From: Candidatus Defluviilinea gracilis | Lineage (GTDB): Bacteria > Chloroflexota > Anaerolineae > Anaerolineales > Villigracilaceae | Direction: 5' to 3' | Assembly: GCA_016716235.1 (NCBI GenBank) | Contig: JADJWS010000001.1 | Span: forward strand, 1,922,001 to 1,986,000 | DNA: 64,000 nucleotides | Shown here: one piece after another, positions 51,942-61,099 of the stretch | Layout of the letters: the number at the start of each line of letters is the position of its first letter | How positions within the stretch are numbered: the first letter of the stretch is position 1 | Notes under the pieces: generated by a model | Seen by the model: only the letters and a program-made list of their open reading frames with translations | Database searches by the model: none | Told to the model about the DNA's origin: nothing | Position numbers and translations under genes: made by a program

Positions 51942-52583
51942 TTGAGTTCAACCCCAAAACCGGTCTATCAATTTGTATTCTTGCGTCACGGCGAATCGAC
52001 CGGCAACGCCGAGTCGCGTTGGCAGGGGCAGTCTGATTACCCGCTCACCGAACGCGGGCGCGCGCAGGCGTTCGCATTGGCGAATCGCTGGAAGGTGGAA
52101 GGCGCAAAGTTCGACCTCGCCATTTCGAGCACGTTACAGCGGGCAAAGGAAACCGCTGAGATCGTGACCTCCGTGTTGGACGTCAAACTCGAACTCGACG
52201 AGATCTGGCTCGAACGCGATATTGGCGAGATGGAAGGGTTAACCTCTGCCGAAGTCCAATTACGACCGAAGCCATCCTACGTGACGCCGTACGATTCGAT
52301 CGGCGGCGACGGCGAAGGCGATTGGGCATTGTTCCTGCGCGCGGGGCAGGCATTGCATGGCTTGTTACAGCGGCCTGCGGGAAGTTATCTCATCGTGTCG
52401 CACGGTGGACTGTTGAATCAACTTATGCACGCCATCGTCGGCGTGGCGCATCATGCCGACCCTTCGGGCGTGCGCTTCCGCTTCGAGAACACAGCCTTCG
52501 CGCGCGTGATCTATCAACCTCATTTGCATCGCTGGGCGATCGACGCGCTCAACGATCGCGCCCACGCGCAGACTTTGAAATAG
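51942..52583 (+). CDS. Histidine phosphatase family protein
   Basis: 213 residues. TTG start one base after the GtrB stop, with GAGGAG 4-9 bases before. FLRHGESTGNAE holds the phospho-acceptor His; the second catalytic His is in VSHGGLLNQ, and Glu in ERDIGEMEG. Members dephosphorylate sugar phosphates, phosphoglycerate or nucleoside phosphates; the substrate is unknown. Confidence 0.87.
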   Translation: MSSTPKPVYQFVFLRHGESTGNAESRWQGQSDYPLTERGRAQAFALANRWKVEGAKFDLAISSTLQRAKETAEIVTSVLDVKLELDEIWLERDIGEMEGLTSAEVQLRPKPSYVTPYDSIGGDGEGDWALFLRAGQALHGLLQRPAGSYLIVSHGGLLNQLMHAIVGVAHHADPSGVRFRFENTAFARVIYQPHLHRWAIDALNDRAHAQTLK

Positions 52584-52592
52584 GAAACTTTC

Positions 52593-53720
52593 GTGGCGAC
52601 ACCCGATACCGCGATCCACATCAACGCGCGCATGAAAGTCCTTGTCTTTGGCGCGGGCGCCATCGGCGCTTACGTCGGCGGGAGCCTCGCGCTCGCGGGC
52701 AGTCAACTTGTGTTTCTCGAACGCGGCGCGAAAGTGGATGAACTCCGCGCGCGCGGTTTGAGGCTCGATCTCACTCTCGATGAAAGAAGAAAGACGAAAG
52801 ATGCTTTTCGGCTGGACTCCTCGTCTGTTGTCTTCGTCTCTTCGATGGAAGATGCGCTTCGTTACGGACCCTTCGACCTGATCCTGTTTGCGTTGAAATC
52901 GTACGACACCCCAGCCGCTCTCGAAACCCTCAAGCCTTACGCGGATAAAATGCCGCCGGTGCTGTGTCTCTCCAACGGCATTTCAAACGAACAATTGATC
53001 GCGGAAGTTGTCGGCAAAGATAAAGTCATCCCCGGCACGGTGACCACCGCCGTCGGCAAACGCGGACCGGGCGATATTGTCCTTGAAAAATTGCGCGGCA
53101 TCGGCATTGCCAAGGGACATCCTCTTGTGCCGGGTCTGCTGGTCGCGTTCGATAATGCCCTGCTCAACCCGCGCTTGTTCGCTGACGCGGCTTCGATGAA
53201 ATGGTCGAAGCTGTTGACGAACCTGATCGCCAACCCCACCTCCGCCATCCTCGATATGACCGCCGCCGAGATCCTTGCGAATAGAAAATTATATAAATTG
53301 GAAGTGGCAATGCTGAGCGAATGCCTCGCGGTGATGCAGGCGCAAGGCATTGCAGTGATTGACCTGCCTGGCACGCCCGTCCGCGCGTTGGCGTTTGCGA
53401 CGAAATTGCCGTTGTGGTTATCCAAGCCGTTCCTCAGCCGGGCGGCTGGCGCGGGGCGTGGAAACAAAATGCCGTCCTTTCACATTGACTTGCGCTCGGG
53501 TCGCGGCAAAAGCGAAGTGGATTATCTGCACGGCGAGGTCGTCCGCGCGGGCGCACAATTCAACGCGCCGACGCCTGTGAATAAAATGTTGACAGAAACA
53601 TTGCTCGCATTGGTCCGCAAAGAAATTCCGTTGGATGAGTTTGAAAAGAAGCCTGAGAAATTATGGTTGAAAGTTGAAAGCGCTGTCCTGAGCCTGCCGA
53701 AGGGTCAAAGGTCGAGTTGA
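52593..53720 (+). CDS. panE: Ketopantoate reductase family protein
   Basis: 375 residues from GTG 52593 (AGGAAA upstream); ATG 52632, right at MKVLVFGAGAIGAYVG, is an alternative. The Rossmann motif, DLILFALKSYDT, LSNGISNEQLI and the C-terminal KWSKLLTNLIANPTSAILDM and FHIDLRSGRGKSEVDYLHG fit PanE/ApbA, which reduces 2-dehydropantoate to pantoate for CoA synthesis. Longer than the usual 300; two stretches look repeat-derived (around 52783-52850 and the tail after 53680). Confidence 0.82.
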   Translation: MATPDTAIHINARMKVLVFGAGAIGAYVGGSLALAGSQLVFLERGAKVDELRARGLRLDLTLDERRKTKDAFRLDSSSVVFVSSMEDALRYGPFDLILFALKSYDTPAALETLKPYADKMPPVLCLSNGISNEQLIAEVVGKDKVIPGTVTTAVGKRGPGDIVLEKLRGIGIAKGHPLVPGLLVAFDNALLNPRLFADAASMKWSKLLTNLIANPTSAILDMTAAEILANRKLYKLEVAMLSECLAVMQAQGIAVIDLPGTPVRALAFATKLPLWLSKPFLSRAAGAGRGNKMPSFHIDLRSGRGKSEVDYLHGEVVRAGAQFNAPTPVNKMLTETLLALVRKEIPLDEFEKKPEKLWLKVESAVLSLPKGQRSS

Positions 53721-53760
53721 GGTTTGACTTTCGACCTTTGACTGTAATGAAAGAAGAAAG

Positions 53761-55461
53761 ATGAAAGAATTCAATCTTGTCTCTCCTAGACCTGAAGTCG
53801 AAATCCACCTCCCGGATGGGCGCGTGATCGCCGGTCCGCGCGGGAGCAACGTGGGAGATTTTCTGTCGGTGGTCGAACACGATTCACAGCTCGTTGGGGC
53901 GGTGGTCAACGGCAATCTGCGTGAATTAAGCTTCCCCGTCGGAATGGATTCGCGCGTCAGCCCGGTTACCATGTCTACGCCCGACGGGACGCGCATCTAC
54001 CGGCGCTCCCTCACGTTTTTGCTGGAGATGGTGTTCGCGGATATGTATCCGCTGGCGACGTTGTTCATCGACCATTCGGTCGCCACAGGCGGATTTTACT
54101 GCGAAGTGAAGGGGCGCGATCCGCTGTCTGTTTCTGAATTGGGCGTGTTGAAGGTCTTGATGCAAAAGTTTGTCAAAGACGACCTGCCGTTTTTGCGAAA
54201 AGAAGTCCCGTTGAAAGAGGCGATGGATTATTTTCTGGCGCGCGGCGAGGAAGATAAAGTGCAATTGCTGAAATATCGCAAGAAAGCATATCTTACGCTC
54301 TATAGCCTCAACGAACGCATGGACTATCATCACGGCTATATGGTTCCGTCTACGGGATATTTGCGCTGGTTCGATCTCGTTCCCGCCGGCGATGGCTTTA
54401 CCTTGCTGTATCCGAGTCGGCATAATCCTAATGAACTTTCGCCGACCTCCGAATACCCGAAATTACTGGCGACCTTTTTGCAATACGGCGGCTGGCTCGA
54501 AAAACTCGGCATCTCGAACGTTGGCGCGTTGAACCACGCGATCGAAGCGGGTCATGGCGATGAGATCGTGATGGTTTCGGAGGCGTTCCATGAACAGCGG
54601 CTTTCGCAAATTGCGGGTCAGGTTGCCGAACGGATCGACCGCGCGCATGTGATTCTGGTTTCGGGTCCCTCGTCCGCGGGCAAGACGACATTCTCGCGGC
54701 GGCTTACCGTGCAATTGCTGGCTCTCGGCATTTCGCCGTTCCCGCTCGAACTCGATAATTATTTTCTGTCGCGCGATCAAACCCCGCTCGGCGAAGACGG
54801 CAAGCCAGACTTTGAAGCCCTCGAAGCGCTCGACCTCGCGTTGCTTGCCGATCATTTGCAAAAATTAATTCATGGAGATGAAGTTCAACTTCCGCGTTAT
54901 AACTTCAAGACCGGTCAACGCGAGGCAGGGGAGGTTATCCGACTCGCGCGCGGACAGCCGATCATCCTCGAGGGGATTCACGGACTCGACCCGCGACTCA
55001 TCCCGGCGAGCCTCAGCGGCGAGGCGTTCCGCATCTACATCTCGGCTCTGACGCAATTGAACCTGGATCGCCATAACCGGGTCTCTACCACCGACACGCG
55101 CCTGCTGAGACGCACCGTGCGCGACGCGCGCGAACGCGGCTACACGGCAACGCAGACCATCTCGCGCTGGGAGTCGGTGCGGCGCGGCGAAGCGAAATAT
55201 ATCTTCCCCAATCAAGAAAATGCCGATGTGATGTTCAACTCCGCGCTGGTCTATGAAATGGCGGCGATCAAGTCTCTTGCCGAGCCGTTGCTCAGGCAGG
55301 TGCAATTCGGCACACCCGAATACATCGAAGCCAAACGCCTGCTTGCGTTCCTCGAATGGTTTGTGCCGCTCGATTTGAATCTCGTCCCTGAGACTTCGAT
55401 CATGCGCGAGTTCCTCGGCGGTTCGATTCTGAAGGATTTTACGGTGTGGAAGAATAAGTAA
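53761..55461 (+). CDS. TGS-domain nucleoside (uridine-type) kinase
   Basis: 566 residues. An N-terminal TGS-like domain (VEIHLPDGRVIAGPRGS) and a threonyl-tRNA-synthetase-like second domain (DMYPLATLFIDHSVATGGFY) are followed by a P-loop kinase, GPSSAGKTTFSRRLTVQL (residue about 303), ELDNYF and ILEGIHGLDP. This three-part layout is that of bacterial nucleoside kinases related to uridine kinase. It probably phosphorylates a nucleoside in salvage; the tRNA-synthetase-like parts lack catalytic function. Confidence 0.88.
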   Translation: MKEFNLVSPRPEVEIHLPDGRVIAGPRGSNVGDFLSVVEHDSQLVGAVVNGNLRELSFPVGMDSRVSPVTMSTPDGTRIYRRSLTFLLEMVFADMYPLATLFIDHSVATGGFYCEVKGRDPLSVSELGVLKVLMQKFVKDDLPFLRKEVPLKEAMDYFLARGEEDKVQLLKYRKKAYLTLYSLNERMDYHHGYMVPSTGYLRWFDLVPAGDGFTLLYPSRHNPNELSPTSEYPKLLATFLQYGGWLEKLGISNVGALNHAIEAGHGDEIVMVSEAFHEQRLSQIAGQVAERIDRAHVILVSGPSSAGKTTFSRRLTVQLLALGISPFPLELDNYFLSRDQTPLGEDGKPDFEALEALDLALLADHLQKLIHGDEVQLPRYNFKTGQREAGEVIRLARGQPIILEGIHGLDPRLIPASLSGEAFRIYISALTQLNLDRHNRVSTTDTRLLRRTVRDARERGYTATQTISRWESVRRGEAKYIFPNQENADVMFNSALVYEMAAIKSLAEPLLRQVQFGTPEYIEAKRLLAFLEWFVPLDLNLVPETSIMREFLGGSILKDFTVWKNK

Positions 55462-55495
55462 CGGTTAGCTCGTTTTGATTTTATAGATGTGTGAA

Positions 55496-56107
55496 TTAAT
55501 CGCAATCCCATAAAGCCAGATACTCTTGACAATTCAAACATTGAAAGAGATAGACACCGATTGAATAGGAAACTGATTTATCATCGGGTGAATCGGGTCG
55601 GATATTATCAAACCACTGCCAGAATTCTTCATCATCGCTAGAGAATCTTTCGTCTCTCGGATGGAAAAGCAAGTGCGTTCTGCCCTTAGGGGCAATTTCC
55701 AATATATCGGGTTTTCCTGCCTCTTTAATAAAACAACAATAATCGGCACAATGTATGGGCCAATGAAAATCTTGCCATGTTATTACAGTCGGTGTGCGAT
55801 GGATTAATTCATCATCTTTAGCCTGCGCTAAGCGTTCAACTTCTAGAATACTTAAGTTTGGTTGTTTCTCTCGAATCTGTATTTTTAGTTCATGCAAATT
55901 GCCTGAATTAGTAAATACTTGTTTCTCAGCCAACTTGCCGTTAATAAGGCATGTTTCACAGACGAATTCGATGTCAATGTCTCCGTAAAATACGCCGCCT
56001 TGGTAACCAGAGGATAGATTGCCGCAAAGATCACACGTCCGCAACTCCTTTGAGTAGCAGGAAAAATCGTGGGGACTATGATGGTAGCGAAACAAGAAAT
56101 CACTCAT
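55496..56107 (-). CDS. CbrC family protein
   Basis: 203 residues. FRYHHSPHDF, the zinc-ribbon pair CDLCG and CETC, and the C-terminal CLNCQEYLALWDCD match the UPF0167/CbrC family, linked in E. coli to colicin E2 tolerance but otherwise of unknown function. It stands alone. The gap 56108-56288 holds nothing recognised. Confidence 0.75.
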   Translation of the reverse strand: MSDFLFRYHHSPHDFSCYSKELRTCDLCGNLSSGYQGGVFYGDIDIEFVCETCLINGKLAEKQVFTNSGNLHELKIQIREKQPNLSILEVERLAQAKDDELIHRTPTVITWQDFHWPIHCADYCCFIKEAGKPDILEIAPKGRTHLLFHPRDERFSSDDEEFWQWFDNIRPDSPDDKSVSYSIGVYLFQCLNCQEYLALWDCD

Positions 56108-56288
56108 TGAAATTGCCTCAACTTTTCAATGCCTTAATGATGTAAAGTGACGGGCTAACTAGTGTTTATACCGTTAGTCTCATATAACTGCCTAAAAACA
56201 GACGTTTCCACCTAAACGCCTAATTCAATTAGGACATTAGGCGGTCATAGATTAATGATTGACGAGATTATAACCCCGCTCCCAACCC

Positions 56289-56627
56289 TCACAACAACTT
56301 ACTCCCCAACGGCACGGACTTGTCAGGCACGCACAAAGCGACTTCGCCGTTTTCGTTGTGGAAGCCTGTCACCAAACATTCCGACATAAACGGACCAATT
56401 TGTTTCTTGGGGAAGTTCACCACCGCAACAACTAATTTCCCAACCAGTTCTTCTGGCTTGTACAAATGCGTGATCTGCGCGCTCGATTTCTTGATTCCAA
56501 GTCCCGCGCCAAAATCCACTTCAAGGATGTAGGCGGGCTTCCGCGCTTGGGGGAAAGGCTTGGCAGAGATCACCCGTCCCACGCGCAGTTCGACTTTGGC
56601 GAATTCGTCCCAGGTTATTGTTTCCAT
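56289..56627 (-). CDS. csaA: CsaA-type tRNA-binding protein
   Basis: 112 residues, full length for the family. WDEFAKVELRVGRVISAKPF and FPKKQIGPFMSECLVTGF are the OB-fold tRNA-binding signature of CsaA (also related to the C-terminal EMAP domain). CsaA binds tRNA and has been described as a secretion-related chaperone in Bacillus. Six bases separate it from the TumE gene, so they may be co-transcribed. Confidence 0.9.
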   Translation of the reverse strand: METITWDEFAKVELRVGRVISAKPFPQARKPAYILEVDFGAGLGIKKSSAQITHLYKPEELVGKLVVAVVNFPKKQIGPFMSECLVTGFHNENGEVALCVPDKSVPLGSKLL

Positions 56628-56633
56628 AAATTT

Positions 56634-57005
56634 CTATTTCACTGCAATAAGATTTTCAATCTCACGAAGCACGGATTCGAAATCAGGCAAACCTGCTTCA
56701 ACAACGATTTCATCGGCTGTATGCTTATGGTGAGGCGCGGAAGAGAGATCGGGATAATGTGGGGAATTGTCGTAGCGGAAAATCATCGTTGCATCCCCTT
56801 GCTGATAGTGGTAGGAGTATGCAATTTTTACTGGGTTGCCCTGTCCTACAAACAATTCCCGAAAATGTAATCGGGAATTGTCAATGAAGTAAATGTCGCC
56901 GCGAATGAACCAGGCATCTTTGCGGTCGTCGAACGAGAGGAGCGGCTCATGCACGAAAGGAGATGCAGCAAGTAGAGTCTGCAACCTCTCGAAATACTCA
57001 TTCAA
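56634..57005 (-). CDS. TumE-like (DUF6516) toxin
   Basis: 123 residues from TTG 57005, which overlaps the antitoxin stop by 8 bases. RGDIYFIDNSRLHFRELFV and YSYHYQQGDATMIFRYDN, then PHYPDLSSAPHHKH, are the DUF6516/TumE signature with its conserved acidic and His residues. TumE/TumA is a described type II toxin-antitoxin pair. The upstream frame to 57041 lies within the antitoxin gene. Confidence 0.82.
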   Translation of the reverse strand: MNEYFERLQTLLAASPFVHEPLLSFDDRKDAWFIRGDIYFIDNSRLHFRELFVGQGNPVKIAYSYHYQQGDATMIFRYDNSPHYPDLSSAPHHKHTADEIVVEAGLPDFESVLREIENLIAVK

Positions 57006-57288
57006 CTTGCGCCTCGCGCATAGATTGAAGTTGATTCTCAAGGTGGTGCATGGCTTCTACTTCCATCCACCAGTCGAGGAGGTCTACTGTTTCTTCGATT
57101 TCGCGCGCTTTGAACTTCCGCTCGAACTCCTCCGTGGTCATGTCGTAGCGTTTTTCGAAAGCTTCCAATGCGGCGCGTGTCCGCTCGACGGAATGTTCGA
57201 GCAGTTTCGCTTCGCGATCCATTGCCGCGCGAACTAAAGGTTTGAGCGCGTCTGCATTTTCAGTACGGATAACAATTTCTTGTAACAT
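56998..57288 (-). CDS. TumA-like antitoxin
   Basis: 96 residues, highly charged and helical: LEHSVERTRAALEAFEKRYD and TTEEFERKFKAREIEETVDL. Its place directly upstream of and overlapping a TumE-type toxin makes it the cognate antitoxin. A TATAAT lies at 57313-57318 on the minus strand, within the deaminase remnant, and could be the -10 of its promoter. Confidence 0.8.
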   Translation of the reverse strand: MLQEIVIRTENADALKPLVRAAMDREAKLLEHSVERTRAALEAFEKRYDMTTEEFERKFKAREIEETVDLLDWWMEVEAMHHLENQLQSMREAQVE

Positions 57289-57315
57289 GCGGCTATCCTT
57301 TCTGCATGTTCGATA

Positions 57316-57487
57316 TTATAAGCCAAATTCCTGTGGCAATAATTTCCCGTGACTCACCATCACCCTCGGCGTGGAGTGTTCGCGCAGAGCCTCCAGCACA
57401 TTCGGCTGATTCAACACGACCAGATTCGCATTCCCTCCGACTTTCAACATTCATCGCCCTCGCCGCATTGACGGTTGTTGCTATTAA
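57316..57487 (-). pseudogene. C-terminal remnant of a cytosine deaminase-like amidohydrolase
   Basis: Minus-strand frames encode ATTVNAARAMNVE and, after a one-base shift, KVGGNANLVVLNQPNVLEAL followed by REHSTPRVMVSHGKLLPQEF and a stop at 57316. This is the end of a cytosine-deaminase-type amidohydrolase (the last conserved G-x-x-A-x-L-V-V-L block). Everything upstream is missing: the sequence breaks off at the end of the palindromic element 57487-57630. A dead gene fragment. Confidence 0.7.
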
Positions 57488-57630
57488 GAGAGTGTTTCTT
57501 AAGTCTGAATCGCGCGTACGAAAAGAGCATTCACCACAGAGAACACGGAGTCCACAGAGGATTCTAAAAGGTTTTCTCGGTGATCTCAGTGTTCTCCGTG
57601 GTAAAAAGCCTTTAAGAAACAGTCTCTAAG
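57487..57630. mobile_element. MITE-like element abutting the deaminase remnant
   Basis: Ends TTAAGAGAGTGTTTCTTAAG and (reverse complement) CTTAGAGACTGTTTCTTAAAG are inverted repeats of about 20 bp; the inside is a CACAGAG-type palindrome. No coding capacity and no clear flanking duplication, as expected if a deletion occurred at one side. Confidence 0.6.
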
Positions 57631-57650
57631 GCAGACACGCAGATCTGCCC

Positions 57651-58814
57651 CTACGTGTTCACATCTCCGCTTTTGATGCTGGTGTAACTGGATTTGAAAT
57701 TCAGGAAATACGACTCATAATATTTATACGACACGCCTGCGAGGAGAACCGTCAACGCGAGGGTGAGGGGGTAGAGAAAGGCGTCCGAAGGCGCGCCCAG
57801 CCAGCCCGTCGTATGAAGCGCGAGGACGATGGCGATGGGATGGTACATGTAGAGTCCGTACGATATTTTGCCAAGATAGCGAATCGGTTTTTGTTCCAAA
57901 GAAATAAAAATGTTTTTGTTCGCGGCGAAATTCAAAATGAGGATGCCGAACCAGACCGAATAAAATTCCTTGTAGAGATAGGGGAAGGGAAGATCGTTGA
58001 CCGTGATATGCGGAAAATACACGCCGCGATACAACATGATGGACGTGAAGACAAGCGCGAAATAAAACAAATAGTTGTTGAGAAAAATTTTCAGCGCGCG
58101 ATGATTCGAGTGAAGCAGGAGCGCGAAGAATCCGCCGATCGCCATGCTGGGGATGTTGAATGATTGCCAGAAGGCGTTGATCTCGTATTTGTAGACGAGA
58201 AAATTCGTGCGGTCTGAATACAAGGCGCGGGCGAAGAGTAAATATCCGAACACGATGAGGAGCATCAACGCGATCCTGTAGCGCTTGATGAATTTCAGCA
58301 GGGGAGCCCAAAGGAGATAAAACTGTTCCTCCGTGCCGATGGACCAAGCCAGTGACGCATACGGCACCACGCCGAGAACGGCTGGGACAAGGTTGGGTAG
58401 AAAAAATATGTACAACAATAATTTCAGAGGCAGGTTTTCGTAGATCGTCGCGCGGTCATACCCAGGGAGGACGAAAAGGGGCAGGTTGGGGAGGACTGCA
58501 AACGCGAGGGCAACGATCAGAAAATAGAGAGGCCAGATGCGCAAAATTCTTCGCAAATAAAAATTTTTTATAGCGATTGTCTGCGTTCTGTTTTCCTCTT
58601 CGAGTAAGAGATACGTGATGAGGAATCCGCTCAGCACGAAGAAGAGGATGACGCCGAGTTCGCCGATGATCTGAATGAACGTCGAGGAGAAATTATTCGG
58701 CAATCCATAAATGTCTTTGATCTGCTCGATGTGATGCACAATGACGAGCAGCGCGGCGATAAATCGCAAGCCGTTGAGGTTGGGGAAGTAAATTCGGTCT
58801 TTGGTTAGCAAGGC
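57651..58814 (-). CDS. Acyltransferase 3 family membrane protein (OafA/YrhL type)
   Basis: About 387 residues from TTG 58814, 15 bases after the ZIP gene. FPNLNGLRFIAALLVIVHHI has the catalytic His, and FVLSGFLITYLL and RRILRIWPLYF are family motifs; ten membrane helices. Such proteins O-acetylate surface polysaccharides. A TTG at 58883 would overlap the ZIP gene by 55 bases and is less likely. Confidence 0.87.
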   Translation of the reverse strand, partial: ALLTKDRIYFPNLNGLRFIAALLVIVHHIEQIKDIYGLPNNFSSTFIQIIGELGVILFFVLSGFLITYLLLEEENRTQTIAIKNFYLRRILRIWPLYFLIVALAFAVLPNLPLFVLPGYDRATIYENLPLKLLLYIFFLPNLVPAVLGVVPYASLAWSIGTEEQFYLLWAPLLKFIKRYRIALMLLIVFGYLLFARALYSDRTNFLVYKYEINAFWQSFNIPSMAIGGFFALLLHSNHRALKIFLNNYLFYFALVFTSIMLYRGVYFPHITVNDLPFPYLYKEFYSVWFGILILNFAANKNIFISLEQKPIRYLGKISYGLYMYHPIAIVLALHTTGWLGAPSDAFLYPLTLALTVLLAGVSYKYYESYFLNFKSSYTSIKSGDVNT

Positions 58815-58828
58815 GGTTATGTCTTTTG

Positions 58829-59599
58829 TTAGAGCAACACTTGCACCAGGATCATCACGCAGAACCCGATGATGAACGCCCAAGCCACTTTGATCGGCGT
58901 GGAGGCATGTAACGCCTCGGGGATCAGTTCAAGGATGACGAGGAAGATCATCGCGCCAGCGGCGAACCCCATCAGAACGGGCATGATGGGTTGAAATAAC
59001 CACGAAACATACGCGGCAGGGACCGCGGCAATCGGCTGGGGCAGGCTGGTGAAGAACGCCGCCCAAAAACATTTCCAGATCGACGCGCCTGCCGCGCGCA
59101 TGGGAATGGCGACCGCCAGCCCTTCGGGAATGTTGTGGAGCGCGATGGCGACCGCAATGTAATTGCCGAGGTTGTTTTCGTACACCGCCGAGGAGGCGTA
59201 CCCGACTCCCACCGCTACGCCTTCGGGAATGCTATGGATCGCCATCGCCACGAAGATCAGCACCTGAGTTTTGTTGCCCCAGCGTTTCCAATTTCCTTGC
59301 TCAAGTCGCTCCGCTGAAAAATAGGTATCCACTTGCGAAAGGAACAATGCGCCGAGAACGATCCCGAACACCATCGGCAAAGCGTCGGCAAGTCCGATGT
59401 GACCGGAGGAGATGGTCAGCCCTGGCAAGATCAAATTGTAGACCGAAGCGGCGAACATGAGTCCGCCCGCCGCAGAGTAAGCGAGACCCGTATGCTTGCG
59501 AAGATCGAAGGCTTTGATCGCCAGCGGCAGCGCGCCCAGCCCGCAGGTGAAACTGGCAATGATACCGGCGACCAAGCTTTGCGTAATGAAAATCGGCAT
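58829..59599 (-). CDS. ZIP family metal transporter
   Basis: 256 residues, eight membrane helices. The metal-binding motifs AIHSIPEGVAVGVG and ALHNIPEGLAVAIP (helices IV and V) are intact, and the N-terminal GLGALPLAI fits ZupT/ZIP. It takes up zinc or another divalent metal. It lies 24 bases downstream of a CDF efflux gene, so uptake and efflux may share a transcript. Confidence 0.92.
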   Translation of the reverse strand: MPIFITQSLVAGIIASFTCGLGALPLAIKAFDLRKHTGLAYSAAGGLMFAASVYNLILPGLTISSGHIGLADALPMVFGIVLGALFLSQVDTYFSAERLEQGNWKRWGNKTQVLIFVAMAIHSIPEGVAVGVGYASSAVYENNLGNYIAVAIALHNIPEGLAVAIPMRAAGASIWKCFWAAFFTSLPQPIAAVPAAYVSWLFQPIMPVLMGFAAGAMIFLVILELIPEALHASTPIKVAWAFIIGFCVMILVQVLL

Positions 59600-59622
59600 G
59601 TTTTTGTCCTGTCACAATTTGA

Positions 59623-60561
59623 TCAACGATCCAGATTCATATCTTCCATCGAGAGTTCGTCTTCCACAGGTTCGAGATGCGTGAAGACCGTCACCGCGCC
59701 GCCGAGTGCGACGCGAATATCCGCTTCGAAATCCTCGGCGATGTGATGCGCGTCGTGCACCGTCCACTCGCCCGGCACGAGCATATGTACCGACACGAAT
59801 TGTCGCGCGGCGGCTTGTCGCGTGAGCAAGGCGTGAAAGGTCACGCGCCTAACGCGATATTTTTCCATCACATCTTCGATCAGTTTAATTTCCCTCAGTG
59901 GCAGAGACGCGTCCATCAACCCGGCGACCGAGCGGCTCATGAGTTGATACCCCGTCCAAATGATATTCAACGCGACAAGGATAGCGATGAGCGGATCGAG
60001 GATCGTCCAGCCTGTGAGCGCGACAATTGCCACCGCTGCGATGATTCCCGCAGACGTCCACACGTCGGTCATCAGATGCTGCGCGTCGGCTTCAAGGGTG
60101 ATGGACTTGCGCCGCTTCCCCTCGACGGTCAACCTGCGCGCCACTAGGAAGTTGATCACCGACGCCAAAACGGATACGCCCAACCCCAGCCCCAACTGTT
60201 CCAACGGTTGCGGATTCATCAACCGCGGAACCGCCGCGCTGACGATCCCCGCCGACGCGCCGAGGATGAGCAAGCCCTCTGTCGCGCTGGCGAAATATTC
60301 CGCTTTGCTGTGACCATACACGTGACTCTCGTCCGCCGGGCGCGCGGCGATGGTCAACATGCCCAGCGCCATCCCCGCGCCGACGAGATTCACCAACGAC
60401 TCGATGGCATCCGAAAGCAGACCCACCGAACCTGTCAGAAAATACGCGGCGGTTTTCAACGCGATGGTCGCTAGCGCCGCGCCGATGGATAACCACGCAA
60501 ACCGCGTCAACGATGCGCGGTTTTGCATCACGTCGTTATGTTCCGCTTTTTTGTGAGGCAT
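59623..60561 (-). CDS. Cation diffusion facilitator (metal efflux)
   Basis: 312 residues. Six helices with the metal-site motifs LLSDAIESLVN and HLMTDVWTSAG, then a cytoplasmic C-terminal domain with VHDAHHIAEDFEADI. CDF proteins export zinc, iron, manganese or similar ions. First gene of a probable CDF-ZIP-acyltransferase transcript. Confidence 0.92.
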   Translation of the reverse strand: MPHKKAEHNDVMQNRASLTRFAWLSIGAALATIALKTAAYFLTGSVGLLSDAIESLVNLVGAGMALGMLTIAARPADESHVYGHSKAEYFASATEGLLILGASAGIVSAAVPRLMNPQPLEQLGLGLGVSVLASVINFLVARRLTVEGKRRKSITLEADAQHLMTDVWTSAGIIAAVAIVALTGWTILDPLIAILVALNIIWTGYQLMSRSVAGLMDASLPLREIKLIEDVMEKYRVRRVTFHALLTRQAAARQFVSVHMLVPGEWTVHDAHHIAEDFEADIRVALGGAVTVFTHLEPVEDELSMEDMNLDR

Positions 60562-60618
60562 GGGTAAATGATACTTGTGGAACGAAAAGTGCGTAAGGGA
60601 CGAAAATCATATAACGAT

Positions 60619-60685
60619 AGGACTTACGCAGTTGTACTGCCGCCGTACTGCAACTACGGCGAAACAGGTTCAATTGCGTAACTCC
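60619..60685 (+). mobile_element. 81-bp family element, copy 3 (shortened)
   Basis: AGGACTTACGCAGTTG at the left and GCGTAACTCC at the right; 67 bp, diverged, flanks no longer matching. Confidence 0.6.
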
Positions 60686-60783
60686 TAAACTATTAAGCCA
60701 CCGATCATACGAATTGTCTCGGAATTTTTAATTAACGTCAATAATGGATAACAGAATCATGACATGCTGAGGGGCGATTTTGC

Positions 60784-60850
60784 CCCGAAGCATCTCGGAA
60801 AGGCTCATCCGAGACCCTTCGGTCGCTGAAAACCGCTCCCTCAGGGTGAC
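60784..60850. repeat. REP-type palindrome (CGAAGGGTCTCG)
   Basis: CCGAGACCCTTCGGTCG and GCTCCCTCAGGGTGACA match, in reverse orientation, the repeat at 23510-23560. Part of the 538-base gap 60562-61099, which otherwise holds only repeat elements. Confidence 0.5.
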
Positions 60851-60896
60851 ATAACGGTAGTTTTGGTTTATCCATTGTTCAGGTTAATTATTGACG

Positions 60897-61018
60897 GACA
60901 TTACGCAGTTGAAGTCAGGTTGGTTCTCGTAATGCGACATTCATGTCGCGCCTGCGCAAGAATGACTAGAAAAGCGAGATAAATCTCGCGCTACGATCTT
61001 TACTGCGTCAGGTGAGTT
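60897..61018 (+). repeat. Composite palindromic element, copy A
   Basis: TTACGCAGTTGAA at the left and CTTTACTGCGTCAGGTGAGTTA at the right enclose the hairpins GCGACATTCATGTCGC and GCGAGATAAATCTCGC. A related element in the opposite direction is at 63242-63367. Confidence 0.65.
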
Positions 61019-61041
61019 ATTGATCTTGAATTGAGAAAATC

Positions 61042-61074
61042 GAAAAGCCAACCTATGAAACCGGTTGGCTTAAT
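61042..61074 (-). terminator. Terminator after the DUF2214 gene
   Basis: TAAGCCAACC and GGTTGGCTTT stem on the minus strand, followed by a short T-run. Confidence 0.55.
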
Positions 61075-61099
61075 TCGTGTAAATCAGTGAAATCGGTGG

